Origin: Rhodospirillaceae bacterium
GTDB lineage: Bacteria; Pseudomonadota; Alphaproteobacteria; Dongiales; Dongiaceae
DNA length: 8,641 bases
Direction of reading: 5' to 3'
NCBI GenBank assembly: GCA_016794075.1
Contig: JAEUKU010000266.1
Coordinates: 1-8,641 of the forward strand
Part shown: piece by piece, positions 5,497-8,641 of the stretch
Layout: each line of letters begins with the position of its first letter
Position numbering within the stretch: the first letter of the stretch is position 1
Made by a program: the position numbers and the translations under genes
Notes under the pieces: generated by a model
Told to the model about the DNA's origin: nothing
Database searches by the model: none
Seen by the model: the letters and a program-made list of their open reading frames with translations, nothing else

Positions 5497-7563
5497 CTAT
5501 GGCACCGTCACCATCGGCAGATGGCGCTTGAACGGCACCTCGCCGGCCGGTGGTGCATCGAGTTCGCGGGCGTAGCGGTGGCCGTGATAGACGGCGTGGG
5601 CGATGAAGCCCGGAGCCAGGCAGTCGCCGATGCGGGTCACCGACTTGATGCCGGCGTCCTTCAGCTTGTCCGGCGTGGCCACAAGATCGAGATAGAGCGC
5701 CTCGTTCGGCAGGCGCGAGGTCACCAGGACCAGCGCCTTGGCCGCCACCTGCTGCTTTTCGCCGGAGTAGCCGCAGGCGATCTCCACATGATCCGCCGAA
5801 GCCGCGACCACATCGTGATGGGTGATGACCTTCACCCCCAGCGCCCGCAGCCGCTTGTTGATATGACCGACCTCCAGCGTGTTGGAGGTCCAGGCCGAGG
5901 CCACGTCCGAGGGGGTGACGAAGATGGTCTCCAGCCCCGCCTTGCGCAGCTTCTCGGCCAGCACGCCGGCCATGTAGAAATCCTCGCTGTCATAGACCAC
6001 GACCGGCCCGGCGGCGGGCAGCTTGTCCGCCATCAGATCGTCGGGCGTGAAGACCTGCGCCGCCGCAAGGCCCGGGATCGGCGCATAGTGGCTGCGCCCG
6101 AAGCCGTCGCGCCGCCAGGTGGCGCCGGTCGCCAGCACCACGCGCTCGAAACCGAATTCGAGCACGTTCTCTGCCGTCAGCCGGCTGTCGCGGTAGATCG
6201 TCACATGCGGCATCTTCTCGATCTGCTGCATGCGGTAGTCGCGCACGCGGCCCCAGGCGGCGAGGCCCGGCAGCTTGGATTCAAGCGTCACGCGCCCGCC
6301 GAGTTCGTTGGTCGCCTCCGCCAAATGCACCTCATAGCCGCGCGCGCCCAGCGCCCGCGAAGCTTCCAGCCCCGCCGGACCGGCGCCGACCACCAGGATG
6401 CGATCCTGGGACTCCCGCGCCGGGATGATCTCCGGGTGCCAGCCCTTGCGCCATTCCTCGCCCATGGTCGGGTTCTGGGTGCAGCGCATCGGCGTGATGG
6501 TGTTGTCGCCGGTGATGCAGATGTTGCAGCCGATGCACTCGCGAATGTCCTCGAACCGCCCCTCCTCGATCTTCTTCGGCAGGAAGGGATCGGCGATGGA
6601 GGGCCGCGCCGCGCCGATCATGTCGAGCACGCCGCGCCTGATCTGCGAGACCATGGTATCGGGCGAGGTGAAGCGCCCCACCCCCACCACCGGCTTGGTG
6701 GTCAGCGTCTTCACGAATTTCACGAAGGATTCCTGGTAGCCCTCCTCCTTGAAGCGGGAGGTCTGGGAATCGTATTTCCAGTCGCTGATGTTGACGTCCC
6801 AGAGGTCCGGCAATTCGGCCAGCAGCGCGACGATGTCGCGCGCCTCGCCATCGCTGGTGATGCCGTCGGGGCCCATCATCTCGTCGACGGCGAAGCGCAC
6901 CACCACGCCGCAGGTGTCGCCGACCGCCTCCTTGGTGTCCTCGATCACCTCGCGGAACAGGCGCACGCGGTTCTCGAGGCTGCCGCCGTATTCGTCGGTC
7001 CGCGTGTTGCGCCAGCGCTGCAGGAAGTGGATCGGCAGCGAGAGGTCGTGGCCGGCATATACATAGACGATGTCGAAGCCGGCCTTCTTCGCACGCAAGG
7101 CGGCGTCGCGGTGCCAGCGGCGGTAGTTCCGAATGTCCTCGCGATCCATGGCGCGCGCCTGGAACGGGTCGTAGCGCGTCATCTGGTGCACCGGGCCGAT
7201 CGGCACCTCGCGGCTGTAGAAGTTCGACGAGGCCGGGCCGTTATGCGACAGCTCGACCGCCGCCAGCGCGCCGTGCTTGTGCACCGCCTCGCACATCAGC
7301 GCGTTGTGCGGAATGTCGTGATCGTCCCACAGCCGCGCCTCGATATAGGGCGAGACGTCGCTCGACGGGTGGATCTCGCATTCCTCGGTGGCGATGACGG
7401 CCCAGCCGCCCTCCGCCTTCATACCGCGCATCGCCGCATGGGCGTGCGGATGGCCATGGCCCATGCCGTTGCAATGCGGCACCTGGAAGAAGCGGTTCTT
7501 CGCCGTGACCGGGCCGATCTTCACCGGCTCGAACAGGATGTCGTAACGCGGATCGCGCGCCAT
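5497..7563 (-). CDS. Trimethylamine/dimethylamine/histamine dehydrogenase-like FMN, 4Fe-4S flavoprotein
   Basis: A 688-residue enzyme that aligns along its length with trimethylamine dehydrogenase (TMADH). The N-terminal barrel begins ARDPRYDILFEP. Cys31 in VPHCNG matches the cysteine that carries covalent 6-S-cysteinyl FMN. Tyr169, His172 and Asp265 match the active-site triad. Cys343, Cys346, Cys349 and Cys361 match the 4Fe-4S ligands. The second half carries the nucleotide-binding motif GAGPAG (393-398) and the NAD(P)/FAD-type domains typical of the family, ending close to the family length. The expected reaction is oxidative N-dealkylation or deamination of an amine, with electrons going to electron-transfer flavoprotein. 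Of the TMADH aromatic bowl (Tyr60, Trp264, Trp355) only Trp262 is kept; the others align with Glu61 and Asp353. Trimethylamine is therefore an unlikely substrate. Histamine-like, N-methylproline-like or other N-methylated compounds are possible. ATG 7563 is preferred over an in-frame start at 7605: it matches the family N-terminus and has GGGGA (complement of 7572-7576) 8 nt upstream. Confidence 0.88.
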   Translation of the reverse strand: MARDPRYDILFEPVKIGPVTAKNRFFQVPHCNGMGHGHPHAHAAMRGMKAEGGWAVIATEECEIHPSSDVSPYIEARLWDDHDIPHNALMCEAVHKHGALAAVELSHNGPASSNFYSREVPIGPVHQMTRYDPFQARAMDREDIRNYRRWHRDAALRAKKAGFDIVYVYAGHDLSLPIHFLQRWRNTRTDEYGGSLENRVRLFREVIEDTKEAVGDTCGVVVRFAVDEMMGPDGITSDGEARDIVALLAELPDLWDVNISDWKYDSQTSRFKEEGYQESFVKFVKTLTTKPVVGVGRFTSPDTMVSQIRRGVLDMIGAARPSIADPFLPKKIEEGRFEDIRECIGCNICITGDNTITPMRCTQNPTMGEEWRKGWHPEIIPARESQDRILVVGAGPAGLEASRALGARGYEVHLAEATNELGGRVTLESKLPGLAAWGRVRDYRMQQIEKMPHVTIYRDSRLTAENVLEFGFERVVLATGATWRRDGFGRSHYAPIPGLAAAQVFTPDDLMADKLPAAGPVVVYDSEDFYMAGVLAEKLRKAGLETIFVTPSDVASAWTSNTLEVGHINKRLRALGVKVITHHDVVAASADHVEIACGYSGEKQQVAAKALVLVTSRLPNEALYLDLVATPDKLKDAGIKSVTRIGDCLAPGFIAHAVYHGHRYARELDAPPAGEVPFKRHLPMVTVP

Positions 7564-7603
7564 GTCGGTAATCCCCAGAAACCCAGACCGTAATTCGGCC
7601 CGC

Positions 7604-7631
7604 ACTGTAGCGATTTCCGCTCGCCCTTCAA
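7604..7631 (-). promoter_or_regulatory. Candidate sigma-70-type promoter of the amine dehydrogenase-like gene
   Basis: Read on the minus strand, TTGAAG (complement of 7626-7631) and TACAGT (complement of 7604-7609) are separated by 16 bp. Each matches four of six positions of the -35 and -10 consensus. The -10 box ends about 40 nt upstream of ATG 7563, which leaves a leader of roughly 30-35 nt containing the GGGGA ribosome-binding site. This is motif-based only. Confidence 0.45.
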
Positions 7632-7653
7632 CCGGCGCCCTGACGCCGCGCGC

Positions 7654-7677
7654 CTAGGAATGCACGCATCTAGGAAT
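7654..7677. repeat. Short direct repeat CTAGGAAT in divergent intergenic region
   Basis: CTAGGAAT occurs at 7654-7661 and again at 7670-7677, 16 bp from start to start. It lies upstream of the candidate promoter at 7604-7631 and about 60 bp upstream of the M81 start. Paired half-sites spaced this way can be activator-binding sites, but two 8-bp copies could also occur by chance. Confidence 0.35.
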
Positions 7678-7733
7678 CGGCCGGGCCCGCTGCTAGCTTG
7701 CGGTACTCTCGGGGAAGAACGGGCGGGCACATC

Positions 7734-8641
7734 TTGCAGAAACGACGCTTGGCGATTGCGCGGTTGTGGTACGAAGCGAATTCCTTCACGCCCAGCCATA
7801 CCGGCCTGGAGGTGTTTAAGGCGCGGGAATGGTGCTCCGGCGACGCGGCGCGCGCATTCTATGCCGGCACGGCGACCGAGATCGGCGGCGCGCTGGAGGC
7901 CGAATCCGACTACCCCGATTGGGAGTTCACCTATCTGCATTGCGCCTCGGCCCCGCCGGGCGGCCTCGTGGAGGCCGATGCCGCCGCGGCGATCTCCGCG
8001 CTGATCCTCGCGGGCCTTGCCGGCGGCAAGTGGGACGCCGTCTATCTCTCCCTGCACGGCGCGATGGCCGCGGTCGACGACCCGGTTCCGGAACTCCACC
8101 TGCTGCAGAAGGTGCGCGCGGCGATCGGCGACACGCCGCTCGGCGCCAGTTTCGACCTGCACGCCAATCTGGGCCGGGAAACAATCGGTCTTCTCGACGT
8201 CACCTCTGGCTTCCACACCTATCCGCATGTCGACATGCACCTCGCCGCGCGCCGCACCCTCGACATGCTGCTGGCCAAGGCGGAGGGCCGCAGCGCGCCG
8301 CGGATCGCGATGGGCAAGCTGCCGGCCATCCTGCCCAGCTTCAACATGCGCACCGATGACGGCCCGATGGCGGAGATGCAGCGCCTGGCCGATTCCTGGC
8401 GGCGCCATTCGGGCATCCTCGACGTCACCGTCTATGGCGGTTTCGCCTATGGCGATTCGCCTTTCGCCGGGCCCAGCGTCGTGGCGGTGGCGGAGGGCGA
8501 CGCGTCCCTGGCGCAGCAGGCCGTGGATGCGCTGCTGCAGGATCTGGCGGCCCGGCGGGATCGGTTCTACGTCCAGCTGCCCAGCCCGGCTGAAGGGTTG
8601 CAGCGCGCTTTGGCTGCCGGCGGCAGCGGCCCGGCCATCGT
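7734..8641 (+). CDS. M81-family (MlrC-like) metallopeptidase, 3' end outside window
   Basis: The frame is open from the start to the right edge, giving 302 residues; the family is usually close to 500. The N-terminal strand RRLAIARLWYEANSFTP corresponds to the family's (E)xNxF opening. The metal-site segments are SLHGAM (His108), FDLHAN (Asp141, His143) and TYPHVD (His165), matching the residues assigned as zinc ligands or active site in microcystinase MlrC. The visible end runs into the family's C-terminal domain. The family contains zinc hydrolases; MlrC degrades linearised microcystin, but most members act on unknown peptides or amides, so a microcystin role is not implied. No ATG or GTG lies near the conserved beginning. 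TTG 7734 is the best start, with GGGCGGG (7721-7727) 6 nt upstream as a possible ribosome-binding site; TTG 7749 is an alternative. It is divergent from the amine-dehydrogenase-like gene across about 170 bp, which suggests shared regulation. Confidence 0.85.
   Translation, partial: MQKRRLAIARLWYEANSFTPSHTGLEVFKAREWCSGDAARAFYAGTATEIGGALEAESDYPDWEFTYLHCASAPPGGLVEADAAAAISALILAGLAGGKWDAVYLSLHGAMAAVDDPVPELHLLQKVRAAIGDTPLGASFDLHANLGRETIGLLDVTSGFHTYPHVDMHLAARRTLDMLLAKAEGRSAPRIAMGKLPAILPSFNMRTDDGPMAEMQRLADSWRRHSGILDVTVYGGFAYGDSPFAGPSVVAVAEGDASLAQQAVDALLQDLAARRDRFYVQLPSPAEGLQRALAAGGSGPAI

Noticed and set aside
5292..5531. Small open frames running through the palindromic element
   Set aside because: They have no ribosome-binding site, their composition is dictated by the inverted repeats, and they overlap the end of the flavoprotein gene.
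5497..7563. Reading the flavoprotein as FadH-type 2,4-dienoyl-CoA reductase
   Set aside because: FadH shares the barrel, the 4Fe-4S cysteines and the dinucleotide domains. The N-terminus ARDPRYDILFEP, the covalent-FMN cysteine in VPHCNG and the TMADH triad place this protein in the amine dehydrogenase branch.
5521..7593. A 690-codon open frame on the plus strand, opposite the TMADH-like gene
   Set aside because: Its product is His/Arg/Ala-rich with no recognisable motif and is a mirror of the opposite coding strand in GC-rich DNA. The minus-strand frame has clear family residues along its whole length.

Overview
The window is GC-rich with G/C-dominated third codon positions. It looks like chromosomal DNA from an alphaproteobacterium, most likely a Rhodospirillales- or Rhizobiales-type heterotroph. 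This guess rests on codon use, the gene families present and the GC-rich palindromic intergenic repeat; nothing in the sequence fixes the genus. I saw no tRNA or rRNA gene, transposase or CRISPR array.

Layout from left to right. (1) Positions 2-391 (+) hold the C-terminal end of a GGDEF-type protein whose signature motif is degenerate, followed by a strong intrinsic terminator (434-465). (2) Positions 547-1050 (+) encode a 167-residue protein of unknown family with an Ala/Gln/Arg-rich N-terminal half and a helical C-terminal half. (3) Positions 1136-1975 (-) encode a short-chain dehydrogenase that closely resembles 2,4-dienoyl-CoA reductases. It is divergent from a BetI-like TetR regulator (2066-2710, +). 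That regulator is followed in the same direction by an acyl-CoA dehydrogenase (2794-3969) and a YcaD-like MFS transporter (3995-5272). (4) The convergent gap 5273-5496 is filled by a folded palindromic element: 19-bp perfect terminal inverted repeats enclosing several nested hairpins. (5) Positions 5497-7563 (-) encode a trimethylamine-dehydrogenase-like iron-sulfur flavoprotein. A compact intergenic region separates it from a divergent M81 (MlrC-like) metallopeptidase (7734 to the window end, +).

How the genes may work together. The regulator, dehydrogenase, reductase and transporter form a plausible locally controlled module for uptake or efflux of a compound that is degraded as an acyl-CoA thioester, possibly an unsaturated one. 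The TetR product is the obvious candidate repressor of both divergent units. The amine-dehydrogenase-like flavoprotein and the M81 hydrolase may form a second module for an N-alkylated or amide-containing compound. The covalent-FMN cysteine and the four cluster cysteines are intact, but two of the three residues of the trimethylammonium-binding aromatic bowl are replaced by acids, so its substrate is probably not trimethylamine. These functional links are inferences from gene order and residue comparison.

No gene-free stretch exceeds 300 bases; the longest is the 224-bp repeat-bearing gap at 5273-5496.
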